Assembly: GCF_031877795.1 (NCBI RefSeq)
Contig: NC_133933.1
Location: 5,640,632-5,704,631 of the forward strand
Source of the DNA: Strix aluco
Taxonomy: Eukaryota > Chordata > Aves > Strigiformes > Strigidae
Reading direction: 5' to 3'
DNA length: 64,000 bases
A program made the translations under genes and the position numbers. The notes under the pieces were generated by a model. The model worked only from the letters and a program-made list of their open reading frames with translations, was not told the origin of the DNA and did not search any database. Positions 47,401-60,900 of this stretch are shown in pieces. Numbering within the stretch: the first letter of the stretch is position 1; each line of letters begins with the position of its first letter.

Positions 47401-50400
47401 AAATCTTCTGCCCCTTCTCTTCATATATATCTTCCAGTGTATTAATCTTTTTTTTCACTGTTTTCTTTTTCCTGAGCATCCCACTTTCTCCTTTTGTAGT
47501 TAGCTGCCAGAGAAATGTATTTTCCCTTACTAGCTGCATCAGAATTTCCTAAGGTTAGGGAAACTGGTGCTTCTGGGGAATTATTGAATTCAAGTTATTT
47601 GGTGATACTTCTCCCTGCTTCTGCAAGCCTTGCAGGACAGCTAAGGCATATATCATTTCATTTTCTGGAACATTCAGGTCACTGATTTGTCTGATAGCCT
47701 GGCAGTGTTTTATTCTCAAATTGTATATGAACAAGTGTAAAGATTTCTGAGCATAATAAAATCAGTGTGAAAAGAGACTAAGGTTCATCACAGGATTTCT
47801 TGCAAGTTGATTGTTGGAAGCATTGGCATACAATCTGGCTTGCTTATCAAATTGATTAAAATTGTTGGAGCAAGAGGCAGCATTGTATCTAAATTTGGTC
47901 AGATTTGTCTTAAGAAAAAGTTTGGTTTAGAAATGTAACAAGAAAAAAGTGAATTGAAACAGCTGGTATCTTGTTGTTTTGTGACCTGCCTTAAATGGTC
48001 TGTTTGGAGAATCCTGTTGATGGGAAAGGTCTGGTATGTGCTGCTTTGCTGAATGCTCCTTGATGCATCCCTTGTGGTGCCTCCTGAGACCTAAATGAAG
48101 TTTTGGCTCAGCAGTTACAATTTGGGGAACAAATATTGATTATTTAGTGCCCAAAACATGCCAGATATTTTTTTTTATTTTATTTTTGCACTGATTTCTA
48201 CTATTCTATTTTTTGCCTTTATGTATTCAGTGATATGTGTTTTGGAGTAGCTGCAGTATCAAAATTGTTAACTTTCTGCCACAGAGCACGTGTGCTGGTA
48301 TGTCCTCCAGCTTTTCCTCTTTGGAGCCCTGGCATCCTGCTTCGCTCACGTGTTTCCTGTGAGAAAACTAAGCCTGCCTGCGTGGCCCTGGCTTGTTTCT
48401 ATTTGGCCTGAGAAACTAATCTTCACAATTATTGTCACCAATTCAAGCCCATCCAAGTAGCTGGCTTTGAGAATATTTGAAATACTGCTGCCACTGTTTC
48501 AGAGACCCAGATGTACTAGCTTGAAATGTTTATGCTATTAAAAGAGCTGTGAGAAATTTTGGATGAGGTTCGTGTTGACTTTGCAGCCAAGATTTCATCC
48601 TTTCATTACTAAGACTAGCTTTCAAACTTTTGATCAAACCATGGACTAACAGATTTATTTCCTCCACCCCCCAAAATCTAATTTGAAAATATAATCTTCA
48701 ACCTGAGACTCAGACTGCAATTGCTGCTGATTGGAATAGTGTGAGGGAAATCAGGCTGTATAATGCTTTATTTGATATCATTAAATGAAATGCCAGCATT
48801 AGTTAAAATATCCACCGAATGCCCCAGGTTTATACCTCGAGTGCATTGTTCACTAATTGTTCTTTGGTATTTCCCTGAGGGTGGAAAGGACTTTAGCCAG
48901 AGGAGAAGAAACAATGGTCTGATCAATCACAGACTTCTTGAATTGCAAATAAGAATCAGCTACCAGCTCAGTAAACACCTCCCACCAACCTCTAATGCTG
49001 GTCTGTTGAGCTTTCTGCAGCCCTCTAATATCATTCTCATATGATTCTTCACATAATGTACGTAATGAAATCTTTCTCACTGTTTTCAGTTTTGGGGTTT
49101 TTTTTTTATATTGCCAGTAAGCAACGGTAAGAATGTGTGAAGTTGTATGTAATTTGTCCCCAGCAAAATGGTGCTTTTTGATTTGTTGAGGCTCTTGAAA
49201 CAGAGATGCTCTACCTTCCTGTCAGCACAATGCCCATCATGTCAGAGCCAGGGTGACACATCACTGACAGAAGCCGTAACGTAAAGTCTCTATTGCACCT
49301 GAGTACAAACAGTTATTATCTTTTATATTATGATAAGAAATCAGTAGTGGTCTAAGAAATGGTGCTAAGCTGCTGGTGTAGTGAAGTGCCTAGTGTTTTT
49401 ACCACTGTCTTGTAAGAATGTGACTATGCAGCTGGGTATTATCTCCCCTCATCTACTGGTGAACACCAGTGCAGTTCAACTGGGATCTTAATGCTTTAGT
49501 ATCACCGAGGCCTCTGTGACACAGCTGTCATGTCAGGAGCTGCCGGAAGGGACTGCCTTTGCTGCTGCAGAGAGATGCTGCTGGGAGCATCTGCAGCTCC
49601 CCATGGTCTCCTCTTCCATTACAGGGAATTCTCAGATGTTCCAGGCACAGAACAACAAATAGTGCCTTGATCCCCCGGGTTTTCTTTTTGCTGTCTGAGA
49701 AATCGTTTAACAAGTTTCTGCCATGCATTTGAAACAGAAGCATTCAGTGAATTGTGTGAATGTTGCCCCCTTTGCCTCACTCTCATGATCGGATTGAGAC
49801 TGAATGCTGCCTTTGGAAATATGCTTCAGAGAAACCAAAGCCATTGAAGTCCTACCTGGATTCCTGGTGGAAATGTAAAGGACTAGGAGAGATGCAAAGA
49901 GACAGGATGACCTAATCTTTTCTTCTGTCTGTAAGCTGAAAAACTTGATGTAATGTGCGAGCTACTGCTCCTGAGCAAGACAAGCTTTGTTCAGTGGCGC
50001 TTTTTAGTTAGAGATGTGCTGCTGATGGTTTTGATTCTGTTGAGATCTGGTTGTTGGAAAGGGCTAACATGTTTTATTACCCTGATCTTGGATAAGGGCA
50101 TGTCTAAATAGAAAGCCATTTGGGAAAAGGCTGATCCATGTCCTTTATGTTTTGCTTAAAAAGTTTGGCAAAATTGGATTTTGTTCTCGACTCATTAATA
50201 GATAAAGAACATAATGAGATAGCAGCAAGCAAGTTGTGTGTAAAGAGATTGTAGTTGCCTACCTTTAAGACTGTTTTCATACAGACGTCTGTTATAATAA
50301 TTTAGCTATGCTGTGCTTCCTGATCAGATTTTTCCTAGAGCTCTCTGCTGTATGCAAACATAAAAGAACTTGGAAGCTGCTAAGCTTTCCAAAATATTGA

Positions 50401-52711
50401 TATAAGCATGTTACATATGTAGGACTAGCGAGCATTCTTTTAGGCCAAATGCATATCAGAATGCGATAAACTGATTAATTAGCTAATAATCAATTGTTGT
50501 TGATCTTAGGGAAGCCTGTGCCCTGTGGGTTTGGTTTGCAGGGGTCATTTAGCGCAGCACTTCTACTCTCTTTGGCAGAGTTATCTCCATCTGAATTTGT
50601 AGCTGGTGCTCTGTTTTCAGAAGTGGGCAATAAGTACTTCTAAGGAACAATTTCCCTGACTGATTTTAAGCAATTACCGTAAAAAAATACTCCATGACCT
50701 AGTAGCACCTATCCCTAATAAAGCAAGCCTGGACTTCTAGTTCACACTTCAAAACCTACATGGATGAATTCTTCCTCTGACATCTGGTAAGACTGAAAAA
50801 GTACAAGTAGTGGCAGAATGTACCCACTGGTAATCCGAACATTAGGAACACTCTTCTCCTGCTTGGCCTGGGTGAATCACCTGAGACTTAATTTTAACCT
50901 TTTGCCCAGTAGTGGAGGAGGTTGAGCCCAGGGAAGGCTTCTGCAGGAGTCAAGTTCCTAAGGGTTTGGGATGGAAATAGCAACAATGCTGGTGCCAAGA
51001 GGCTTGTTTCAGGCTGGGTTAACTTGCTTTTTTGCCCTAGCTCATTCATGGTTGAGACTGAAACTGGTGATATCTGGGACGGGTTTGTGTAGTTTCAGCT
51101 CTGTCCCTCTTATCCATTTTGCTCAAATGTCAAACTGTGCAGCAGTTCGTTCTTAGTGGGGGAAAGGCAACTGGTCGTGTTGTATATAGTGATCTCTTGA
51201 CACTTAGCTCCTTGCCAAGTAATGTAATCAGTCATCACAAGCAAAGCTGCATTGGTGGGTACTCATTCCTTCAGTTTACTTCAGTGTTTGGTTGAAGAAA
51301 ACAAAGGGTAATATGCTATTAGAGAAATCTCATAACCTGGCAATTAGTCTGTATCAGCGATATTATTATCTCATGTCTTAAACTTAACACGTGATTTAGA
51401 TTATATAGATAGCCCCAAACTTTACTTTGAGTTTTATTCTAATTCTCCTTAACCCTCCTGTGTGTATACAGCTCTTAAATGATCACAATAAGAACATACA
51501 GAAAGAGGACTGGATCTTCCTCGTTAATGCCACACTGTATTGTACCAAAATTGGATATTAATGTAATTTACGATCATGTACTCTTGTCAGGGCCCTGACA
51601 TATCTGGACATAACAGTATGACTTTTATAACCTTGTTACAAAAAGCAATTAGGGGCAACATCCAGCTCTGCAGTTACGTATCACATGGAGATGGAAGAAG
51701 CTTCCAACAGTGAATTTAATTAGCAGAAAACACAGAGTACTCGGTGACCTGCAGTGCAGATAACACGGTTCCTGTCCGGCAATATCGGTCTCTTTCTATA
51801 AAAGGGCACCTAAACCTCTCTGATGCTGGACCCCTGGATAACTGACAGGCTTCCAAGGGACTGGAGTTGGAAACTTTCAACCTGGAAGGCTGAATTGGAA
51901 AATGTAATGCTGGTAAATCCAATCTTGTACCAAGCAACACCATGGGCAGCTTTAAAATGCTGAGGAATAATCCAGGAGGAACTACTTGCTAATGACAGCA
52001 GTTACCAGACATTTCTCAAGAATGTATAGAACAGACTTTGGTAATCAAAGTTGCACTACACAGAGTAATAAAATGAGCTGATGCTTTGTATGTGTTGGTG
52101 CATAAGGGTAAGGAGAGTCTTGATGTGCAACTTTGTACGAAAGGGAGTCTTGAGGACTTGTGTTGGCTGTGATAAAGGAATTCCTTATTTGACGTTGAGA
52201 AGGTAATAAAAATAAATTAAGCCAGACCTGGTTTTGTTAAGGTTTTCAGTGTTAAATTCCAATCCTCTGAAGTGTCTGAGAATACAGAAGCAAGCTTCTT
52301 AGTTACTGTGCACCTCTCAGACCAAAAGAGCTGATAATTGAAGCCATGCTCACCTGGGATGTAAATGAGGAGGAGGTGACATGTGCTTTTGCAGGGTGGG
52401 AAAACTGTGAGCATCAGTAATGAAGTGTTATAGTAGCTGACCTGTACTGCAGACGCAGAGCTGGTGCCAGTGCATTAAGCATAACATCCTGACCTAGCTG
52501 AGGTGGAAGAGCCCTGAGCTTTTCCCAGCCAAGTGTCCCCAGCCAGCACAAACTTCATTCAATACATCTGGAGACACAGACCAGGCAGCTGTCTGCTAAC
52601 AGGTAGGGTCTCAGGACATGGCAGGTTGAGTATCTATTCCCAGTGAATTGCTGAGTGGCTCTGGGGCTGCTTTGGAGAGCCTTGTGGCATCTCCACTATC
52701 AAGCAAGCCTG
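44421..52711. other. Intergenic desert, nothing recognised
   Basis: About 8.3 kb of unique, mostly AT-rich sequence. Low-complexity items: A runs at 45374-45382 and 47301-47313, and T runs near 48172 and 49099. No exon-like segment, RNA gene or interspersed repeat is recognised. Confidence 0.6.
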
Positions 52712-52949
52712 CAACAGGGGAGGTTTAGACTGGACATTAAGAAAAAATTTTTCACAGAAGGAGTGGTCAGGCAGTGGAATAGGCTGCCCAGGGAGGGGGT
52801 GGAGTCACCATCCCTGGATGTGTTTAAGGGTCGTTTGGTTGAGATGTTGGGGGATATGGTGTAGGGGAGAACTTTGTAGAGTAGGGCTGATGGTTGGACT
52901 CGATGATCCCAAGGGTCTTTTCCAACCTGAATGATTCTGTGATTCTGTG
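52712..52949 (+). mobile_element. CR1 LINE 3' end with terminal octamers
   Basis: The + strand reads as the last 240 bp of CR1: the ORF2 C-terminus ([33 protein letters not shown]), then the 3' UTR (GGTTGGACTCGATGATCC, GTCTTTTCCAACCTGAATG) and two copies of the terminal octamer, ATTCTGTG, at 52934-52949. These octamers are the diagnostic CR1 end. The element is severely 5'-truncated and lies in the opposite orientation to the copies at 43.6 and 61.8 kb. Confidence 0.93.
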
Positions 52950-54885
52950 TTTGCTCTGCTCGGGGCTTGGCAGCCACACAAGAAAAATGTCTCTTGGGGT
53001 ATTTCTGTGGTCCTGTGGAAGAACAATCCCTACCATGAGAAGGGCTGCTCTGATTTTGCTGCTGATTTTTCTCTCCTGTTCCATGCTGTATGTTTGTACT
53101 GAATGCCTGTTGGGTTTCACAGCGTTTATGCAGTCAGGTTTTCTGACTATTTAAACCTACTTATGTCCATTTCCGAACCTGACTGTGCCTAGTGCCTGAC
53201 TTACAGAGCCATTTCTGCTGTGATGATCTTGCTGAGATGCTTTCAGGGGATTACTTGCAGGTGGCTAACTTTAACTCGAGTTTGATCTAGAATACCAGCA
53301 GAGATTTTTAGGATTGTTCTTGAGTGTAACCTAAAATCTTCAAGCAAGAGGTGCAGAAGAAGCCAGAACTCAGCTATACGTGCACAGAAACAAAAGGAAC
53401 AGGATTTTAAATAGTTTGTTATTTAATTATTATTTAATAAGTTGGTAATAAGTGGGTTCCCTAATTCTCATCTAAGCTGACTTTCATCAGAATAACTAGC
53501 AAGAGTAACTACCTCTCAGAAATGTAATTCAGCTATTCACATTGGGATGTTCAGACACTCTGAGGCTTGGATCCCTCCAGCAGCCTGAGAGCGAAAAAGC
53601 TGGTTTTGAGGCCATAGCCTGTTTTAGAGCATTTCAGATCTACCAGTTCACCTCCATCCTTTTTGTACCACCTCAGGAAAACACAGCAATTAAAATCTTA
53701 GTGTAATTTTTAGCTCTGTGCTGCAGCCAGCAAGTGAAAGGCATGAGACAGCCTCACAGACTGCTCCCAGGTCCAAACTTTAAGCTTGGGAATAATCTAT
53801 AGGTAAATACAAGGAGGAGGATACCAGCAGGCCTGTGCAAGATTTCTCTTCAGGTCTCTGTCCCGGTGTAGGTTTGTTCTGTGACGTTGAGTGAGTACTG
53901 TCATTTCTTTGGCTTCATATCAATCACAGTCACGGGTCTTCATGTCCTTAACGTGGTTGGGGTAAAAATTGCCATTTTAAAGCTTGCTCTGTGCTCTGAC
54001 CTGCCCTGCGAGCGGATGTCTGGGTGGCCGACGGAGAAATGAGCAGCAAGGCATTTCTTGTTTGGTTTTAGTAGCACTTGGCTGGACTCATCTGTCTCCC
54101 AGTGGCAGGAGGTGTTTGCAAATACATATGTGTGTGAGTGCTGGGATAAGGTGTGTCCTGCACCATATGGTATGTGCAGATGTATGTTGGCAGGTGTGAA
54201 CTGTGTAACTATATTTGTGTGCATTGAGGATAGTTTTGGAAGAAGAAAGAGGCTGCTGAGAACTCTGGCTAGGTACTCACTTTTCTTGTAATGTATTACT
54301 TTAATTTAAATTCACTTTACAGTCAGTGCACATGAGAATTATTTTGAAGGTTTAATTTGCTAGCTGCTGAAAGCAATAAGGTGGCTATCAACAGAGAAGA
54401 AATAGCTTGGCTGTTTGTTAATGCTCTTGGGCTGTACTGTAAGTACTCCAGGCAGCTGTAATGGTAGAGGAGCAAATAAAGCATTGTTGCTTTTAGAATC
54501 GTTTGTTTTATCGTATCAATAGTTTTCTGTTTCTAGATATTTACACGTAAAGTATTTTCTGGGGCAGATAGCTAGGGGAATCTGTGGATTCTCAAAAACA
54601 TTCAGACAGAAAAGCTGTTAAACCATCTAGAAAACATAACGTTCGGTCTCTTATTAGTGGCAAAAACTTCATTACATTTATTATGTTTGGACTGGTGCTA
54701 ATTTTCTGGCCATTTTGGTCAGCAGAAACCGTACTGAATTGCCTATATTTGTACTGGGAATTTAATTTCTTAGGATGGTGAGATTTGATTTTTATCTGCT
54801 ATAAGCAACCATCTGGAGTAAGTTTATTTGTGTTACGTGGCTTGCATGTATTTATACTTCAGACTGAGATCCCTTAAATTGAATT
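52950..54885. other. Intergenic sequence, nothing recognised
   Basis: Unique sequence between the CR1 copy and the 42-bp repeat array. A GTGTGTGAG/TGTGTGC-rich patch lies near 54128-54222. No gene is supported. Confidence 0.6.
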
Positions 54886-55205
54886 CTCTGAATTTTTACA
54901 TATCATATAAATGACATTTGCTTGCAACACAGTGGAGTGATTACAGTGAATACTAAAATGGCAACATTCTGCAGTAAAAAAAATTACAATGTAAAATGAA
55001 CATTCATTTACAACAGAGTGTAAATTTATACTATTTAATGAAATGCATTCACTGTGCAGTGAAATACTTCTTGTGCCTATTGAAATACAATTACAAAGCA
55101 CTGAAACTTATAATATTTAACAGAGACATTCTGTTACACAGTAAAAATTGTCATGTTTGTTAAAATTATATTTGATAGAGTGAAATAAACATGGCCTGTG
55201 CACAT
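54886..55205. repeat. Diverged ~42-bp minisatellite, about 7-8 units
   Basis: Units start with CAGTG/CAGTA/CACTG-type words at 54930, 54972, 55014, 55057, 55099, 55139 and about 55178 (as GAGTG), at steps of 42, 42, 43, 42, 40 and 39 bp; a further unit can be fitted from 54886 (CTCTG). Each unit continues with GAAA/TAAA and AT-rich sequence with TATTTAA or TAAAATG. Most then have an ACATTC/GCATTC-like word and TTACA or a G+C point before the next unit. Six TTACA words lie at 54896, 54941, 54984, 55008, 55091 and 55134. Copies are so diverged that the array is easily missed. Confidence 0.6.
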
Positions 55206-57289
55206 GTTTATTTCTCTAGATAGATAAAATTAAAAAATGATATCATGACATCAATCTGCTATAGACCAGAAGTCCTACACCTGGGCTTATTCAGTATCAG
55301 TCATGTTCCACAACGCAGCAGTATGTTATTAACTGTTTCCTCGTCATTGAGAAGGTGCCTTCCTCAGGAGGGGTATGAGGGGACACAGCTTGTCAGGGAC
55401 CGTGACTGGGTATAGAAATTTCTGGAGCGGGTCTCTCATGACGGATGAGCAAATGCTTTTAGCGGGTAGGTTAACCTTCTTACCTGTCTGCATGGGGTTG
55501 GTGGGGCATCTCTTACAAGGAGAAAGAGAGATTGACCAAGAGGTTTCCTTACAAGCAAAGTGTCCCCCATGTGAACAGTTATGTACAAGTTCTCTCTAAG
55601 TGGTAACAGAGCTCTCTGGGTAGACGTTATTTTGTCACTATCCGAATAGAATATATTTGTGGTGCTTGGCAATAAAACCCTACTGCCCACATGCTGGACT
55701 TTTTTTTTGAGGAGGGACTCTTCCAGCTTTTGCAGAAATGGCTGCAGCAAGGAATGGTTGTGGTGACATTATAGCTGAGGGCTATGTTATTCACACAGGT
55801 GCTGGAGATTATCGAAGCATAAAAAGAAAACGCATTTGTTCCAAGCCCAGTACTGTTCACTGCTATAGAGAAGGCTGATAACACCAATGCATTTGTCCTC
55901 TCACAACTCTGCTTTCCGTAGACACATACTGAGAAAATGTGCATATTTTTGGACAGATTCAGAAATGTTTTTAATAGTATATGCCTGGTAATTGCACCGA
56001 TTCATTAGGCTATAATTATTCTAGTGAGATACAGGGTTTCTGGCTAGGCCTTTTGGGGGCTGTTCTGGACAGTCATCAGCCATGCTACTGAAAGTAATTT
56101 TTCCTTTGTTTGCACGTAGTCTTCCTTTGAGAGTCCTCAGCTGTCCTGTAAAGCTTAAGGAAAATCCTCCTGGAGATAGCCCCCACCATCAGGCTACGCT
56201 GGCACCACGACTCCAACACCCATCCCTTACTGGGGCTGGCACTGAGGCTTCCTGGTGCGACCTGCCCCATGCAGGGGCTTCCTGGGGAGGCATGAATCTC
56301 TGCAATCCTCAGGCTGCTCTGATTGCAAAACCTGCTCCTTGCACATTGCACCTCAGGCTCTGGAGAGCACTGGAGGGTGATTTAAGATCACATCGGCAGG
56401 TGGTGGTAGGCAGACATTCACTCACGCTGTTGGGGTGAAGGTCTGTGCTCTGGAATCACTGGTGCTAAATTAACATATTTATTTGCTGATATCACTGTGA
56501 CAATCCTTACCTATCCACAGACGCCAAAGAATAGGCAGGTTCTCACTCTGATAAAATAGATGAAACACCCCTAAATTATGGTTGCTGATCATCACATATT
56601 GCAAGATGCCCGTTTTCAGTGCAGATTCTGCCCTGTTTTCTCTTTGTAGCTGGTGCTAAATTCCTGGCTGAAGATAACGACTTATCATGGTTTACATGCC
56701 CCTTTCTATTCCATAAATGTAAGGAGACTTGACTCTCTTGGGCTAATAACTGATTTCTGTCTTCATCTCAGCTGAGGAAGTTGTTACATAAAATTAATGC
56801 AGTAAAGATGAAGCTGGACATTCCCTCTCTCCTCTTCAAAGGCCATCAGCTCATTATGTTGCCAAATAAAATGTTAAGACTTAGTATTCTGAAACAGCAA
56901 AATCTGATGTCCAGTTCCCTTTTGAAATAGAAAAGGGGAAAACTTGCTGTTTATTCCAACCAAAATGTTGGTTCACCTTGAATTGGCAAGAGATTTGAGA
57001 AGTTTCCTGGGTTAACTTGTGGATTTGCTGCTACTGATTTGTACAGCAGTACAAGTTGCCTGTACATTGCATAAACCAGCTTGCCAAGGCAACCCCGTGG
57101 AGTCTTTAGGCCCAGATGCACAAAGATATTTGCTCTCTGCTTTCAGTTAATTTTCCATTTCACTTTAGTCCCCAGTTTTTTTTCCTGAGGGGGTCTAGCA
57201 TGTATATTCATTATATATTCTCAATAATGCTGGTCTTGAGGCTCAGTGACCTCCTTGGCTGTCTCCTTGTAGAGCATGGGCAATGCTTA
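55206..57289. other. Intergenic sequence, nothing recognised
   Basis: Unique sequence. A G+C-richer patch at 56160-56440 gives longer open frames on both strands but no known protein and no CpG excess. Confidence 0.6.
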
Positions 57290-57720
57290 GCAAGGGAGAA
57301 GTGGAGGACTCTGGGGAGACAACTGGGATGGAGCTGATAAATGGGAAGGGGGAATGTCTGGGGGAAAGTGATAGAGTGAGCGAAGGAGCTGTGCCCAAGG
57401 AGGAACATGGCAGGGTCTGGGAGAGGATGGGCTGGAAGGAGGGACAGGGTGCTGAAGGAGGGTGAGAGACCCTGAGAGGGCGTGTGGCATCCAGGGAGTT
57501 GAGAGCTGGAGGGGGCGGGAGGTGGGGGAACCCAACCGTAAAACAAAACTTAATTTGAAGAAAGGCAAATTTGTGAGGAAAATGGGAGGAAAGGAGGATG
57601 AGAAAACAATGCAGAGGCTGTGAATGGATGGGACACTTCCAACCTGAATGTCTGCAGTTGGCAGAGAGGGTTGCAGGAGGAGGGCAGGGGTCACAGGGAA
57701 ATGGGAGAAGAGCAGCACCA
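57290..57720 (+). repeat. Purine-rich (G+A) strand-asymmetric tract
   Basis: For about 430 bp the + strand is dominated by G and A, with words like GGGAGAAG, GGAAGGGGGAATG, GGAGGGACAGGG and GGAGGGGGCGGGAGG, and few pyrimidines. The bias keeps a long C/T-coded minus-strand frame open without it being a gene. It may form triplex or G-quadruplex structures. It is not a pure simple repeat, so I cannot name its origin. Confidence 0.6.
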
Positions 57721-57940
57721 TTGCGGAGCCTCTCTCCGCTCACCCTCCCTGGCTCTGCCGTCCTCCTCCCTGCCCCCACCTTGCCTTGCCGCTAAATTTA
57801 TTCTGCTCCTAGTACAGTTTCTGTGCTGAACAAACCAGCACTGTACAAATTAAGAGGACAAGATGTTCAGAAGTGGCAAATTCACACTTTTTTTTTTGTT
57901 TTGTTTTCCTAGCACATAAAAGCAAATTTAGATCGGTGGT

Positions 57941-57972
57941 GGGGAGGGCAACTAAAGTTGGGGGGGTGGGGG
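57941..57972 (+). repeat. G-quadruplex-type motif
   Basis: Four G tracts (GGGG, GGG, GGGGGGG, GGGGG) with loops of 1, 11 and 1 bases on the + strand. The long central loop makes a stable fold less certain. Confidence 0.45.
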
Positions 57973-60900
57973 AAACTGCACAAAAAAACATTTCAGTACT
58001 CAGAACTGAGTGCAACATATCAAAGCGGCTTATAAATGAATCTTTGAATTAACAAGGTGGGATGCAGCAGCACTGATGCTAATAATAAATGTCAAGTTTC
58101 TTCCCATAAAGACTTGAGCAAAACCACGCATTTTTTTTTTTGAGACAGGTTTCTTTTTTTCTTAAGATTGCTATTTCTGCAAATACAGAACAAAATTTCC
58201 TAGCAATATTTGGGCACTGCGTCCTCAGTTTCTCTGGGTCAGGTGTCATTTAGCATCCTCTGTACCCTGGTTGTTTTGTCTCTCTGTTGAAATGGGTTTT
58301 CTGGCATGGGGTGCAATAGCTGCCAAACAGAAGCAACGCAGAAGATCAGCCTGGGAAAGCTGACAGCAACTCAGGGCTTGGTGTTTGCTTTTCAAACCAG
58401 GGACCCGCTCAGCACAGCTAGGAACTGGCTCTTGTTTGTGAGCAATTCTGTGGAAATGAAGAACAGAAGAAAATCTGTTCTTTAACCTAAGCTCTCCCCA
58501 AAGAAATGCCAAAGAGAACACATCTGGCTGTCTTTTACGAGGCACTCACCGGGCCCAGATTTTTAAAGTTATTCAAGAGCCCAAAGATACAGATTGGAAA
58601 ATCCCCTCCAGGCTGGAAGTACCTAGTTTCCTAATTCCTTGAGCCAGAGGGACTTCTGCGTGTAACTGCTTCTGTAAATTCAGACTTTGAGATCAGACTC
58701 CTGCAGCTGTGCCATAGCTGTGGAGGGATCTGCTACCCCCTTCCCTTCTCTGTGGCTCAGTAAGGATTACATTTTTTAAGTGCAATGGTTAACAATTCAA
58801 ACAGGGGGGAAAGAATCCTGAATATGCTACTGCCAATTGCTAGGTTTAATAAAAAATTTATTTTGACCTTATTTTTCCAAGCAAAGTGGCTTTTCAGAGG
58901 AAATGGTTCAGAGTTCTTTTAAGGGGGAGGAAGGAAGGGGAAACTCAGATTTATTTAACATGTCAAATCCAGTGAGGTTCACTGAAGTAGGGGAAAAAAA
59001 TTGTATGTGAAACTGAGGTTTCAAGACTTAAGATTTAATTTTGTTTAAACTGGAAGCACTACCTTTTTTTTCCCCATTTCAGACATGCGCAAGAGTCAAC
59101 CTTGCACTGCCAAGGTGTTGTTCTCTTGACTTTCTTGGCCATCTCCAGCAACAACTTTCCTTTTATCAACAAGGAACTAAGAAGAAAGGGGACCTATTAG
59201 AAATCTGGAATTAGAATTTGATGTCCCCTCTCCTTTCAGGTTTTTCCTTCCAAGTGCTAGGGTTTCTCCAAAGGAAGAGGTGTGCATTGATACTCTCCCC
59301 ATGAGGAACAAAATCTCTCTTGTCAAGGTAGTAAGTGCAGAGATGCAATACATTGTCATAAATCCAGCCCAAGACTCTCTTGCAAAATAATTACACTTCA
59401 AGAAAATTTTAATCTCATGATAACGAGACCCCCTACAATCTTTGTGCTCTCAGTCATATTAGAAACTGATTTATAATTAATGACAACTGCAATGCCACTA
59501 CCTTTGCATGAGAGAGATCTTTAGCTATCTCCTCAGAAGGGTTTGAAAAAAATGAAAAATATGAGAGAAAGGTTTAATGGCTGCTTTGCCATGTTAATAA
59601 TAATAAGTGGCTCTCACTCATAAGTACCTGGAAGCATAGAATATATGAGCAAGAAAATAATCTTTGTACATAGAGCATTCAAATTACAGTAGAAAAGATG
59701 TTATTTGCGTAAAACCAAGAGTGTATTCCAGGTGGCATAATACTTAATAACGCTATTTTGCCTTTAGAGAGATACTGAAGTTAATACTTTGACCAGGGGC
59801 TTAACAGTTTACAGAGTTCATACTCAAAGTAGGGATGTTTGCAGGATGAACGTTGTTAAGAAGTCTGTTAGATATAGGTTAGTTTAACATAGAATTCTTT
59901 TGTTGTTATTCTTGTTGCCTTTTACACTTTTTTTTCTCCAAGATTTACCAAATAAATAGGTCCCTAATGAATCTACATTCTTCAACAGCATTAAAAAATC
60001 TGGGTCTGATTAATTAAAATCTCCTTATCCATCATAATTGCAGTAGGTATGCAAAAATATAATATTTATTATTCAAGGAATTAATGCATTTCTAGAACTC
60101 TTTGGGGTTCATATGAGAGTTGGAAATGAGCACTGTATAATAATTTGTTTCAGGAGAGCTAATTAAGTCAGTTCATTTATTCAGTTATCTAAGTCTGGTC
60201 TAATCCCATATACCGCTAAAACCTTGTGATGCTCCCAACTTCATTATGGATTTGAATTAATATGAGGACACAAACAGAAAATGTTCCTTCCATTTAGGAT
60301 TGCATGGGAGGTGCCAGGCCTGAGGCCCACAGGGTAAATCTGTAGCCTGCTGAACCGCCCTTTTCTTCGAACCAAAGATCTGGACTGCTTTAATAGGAAA
60401 GTATCTTTGGTCCTGCTGGAGTCTCTTTGGATAAACACAGCTAAAGCTACCTATATTGCAGCTTGCCTTTGAACCCCAAGGGGTCTGGGAGGCAAGAAGG
60501 GGGTTCACAAGCAAGCTGTGATCACAACTGTTGTTGCAGTTGGCATTTACTTTGCACAAAGGATCTGTTGTTATGGGAAAAGAATGGTCCTTGTGGTCAT
60601 CTTTATCCCTTTCTGCTTCTCTGCCTCATGCCAAACACTGGTGAGTGTACACAAACAGGAAAGAAGTCCACTTGTCAATAAACAAAGGGTATTTGTTTAA
60701 GATGAGGATTAATTTTGAGTCTGTCTGACAGTTCTCTGAGGATGCTTACTGCGAGGGTGGGGAAAAGGCTATGAGATCTGTCGTCTGCTGTCTCTTGTTG
60801 AAAAGGCTATTGGTTAATTTTTAAAACATAAATACAAAATACTTTTTAAAAAACTGTGAAACAGTTCTGTTTGTCTTGCTCTAATTCTGGCAACTCTTGC

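Noticed and set aside
57243..57779. 178-residue Pro/Ser/Leu-rich minus-strand frame
   Set aside because: It is explained by the purine-rich + strand, which removes stop codons from the complement; overlapping frames are equally long.
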